DNA of 57,258 bases from contig NZ_JHUZ01000001.1 of NCBI RefSeq assembly GCF_000619885.1, positions 1 to 57,258 of the forward strand, read 5' to 3'. This DNA is from Balneatrix alpica DSM 16621. Lineage in GTDB: Bacteria; Pseudomonadota; Gammaproteobacteria; Pseudomonadales; Balneatricaceae. Positions within the stretch are counted from its first letter, which is position 1. The number at the start of each line of letters is the position of its first letter. Both the position numbers and the translations under genes were made by a program. Below the pieces are notes generated by a model that saw only the letters and a list, made by a program, of their open reading frames with translations, searched no databases and had not been told where the DNA came from. This document shows, one piece after another, positions 57,224 through 57,258 of the stretch.

Positions 57224-57258
57224 AAACTGAAGAGTTTGATCATGGCTCAGATTGAACG
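57224..57258 (+). rRNA. 16S ribosomal RNA, first 35 nt (runs off the window)
   Basis: AAACTGAAGAGTTTGATCAT and the following GGCTCAGATTGAACG match the universal bacterial 16S 5' end. The gene continues beyond the right edge. Confidence 0.98.

Overview
The window reads as chromosome of a gammaproteobacterium, most likely a marine Oceanospirillales-type organism. The evidence is PdhR-aceE-aceF, FxsA-GroES-GroEL, YajQ/PanE and NadC/AmpD neighbourhoods, Fur-type boxes and a 16S rRNA 5' end. The genus is not determined. I see no insertion sequence, prophage or CRISPR array. Most of it is ordinary core genome, but three blocks stand out: an adhesin/secretion/peptidoglycan cluster at the left edge, a complete mevalonate operon, and a pyruvate/lactate block with a clear PdhR operator pair.

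Region by region. (1) 2-9693 holds the C-terminal part of a very large RTX adhesin with PA14, Ig-like, VWA and RTX modules. Its type I secretion genes follow: ABC transporter (broken by a frameshift in an A8 run), membrane fusion protein, a small LuxR-type regulator and a TolC protein carrying an extra C-terminal NTF2-like domain. (2) 9757-12527, convergent with these, encodes a Csd4/M99-like metallocarboxypeptidase and a Csd6-like L,D-transpeptidase-fold protein with two NTF2-like modules of the same type as the TolC tail. Together these suggest an adhesin secretion system with peptidoglycan-editing partners. (3) 13159-20010 is a tightly overlapping mevalonate operon: HMG-CoA reductase, type 2 IPP isomerase, HMG-CoA synthase, mevalonate kinase, a second GHMP kinase, diphosphomevalonate decarboxylase and a HAD phosphatase. 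(4) 20344-20800 is a phasin gene with a strong sigma70 promoter flanked by TGC-N3-GCA operators and followed by about 300 nt of structured noncoding DNA. (5) 21346-22830 is nadC and ampD. (6) 22911-27492 is a ferric-iron ABC transporter plus an unknown small Fur-box-associated gene. (7) 27501-33722 is an AEC transporter, a Usp/chemoreceptor pair and a large FAD/Fe-S D-lactate-type dehydrogenase. (8) 33955-43004 is a TRAP transporter, pdhR, aceE and aceF. (9) 43083-50702 is a MocR regulator, tdh/kbl, an unknown permease, a split CheW-like protein, a 43-residue membrane protein that overlaps it antisense, panE and yajQ. (10) 50794-56636 is ampG, fabG, fxsA, groES-groEL behind a heat-shock promoter, and a DMT exporter. 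(11) 56687-57258 is tRNA-Ser(GCT), an rrn leader with two promoters and boxA, and the first bases of 16S rRNA.

How it fits together. PdhR is predicted to control its own promoter and the divergent TRAP operon through one 15-bp operator present twice in opposite orientation, which links uptake of a pyruvate-like acid to pyruvate dehydrogenase. Fur is predicted to control fbpA and the unknown 155-residue gene. AmpD and AmpG both serve muropeptide recycling, and the Csd4/Csd6-like pair acts on the same polymer. All functional calls come from reading motifs by eye; no database search was run.
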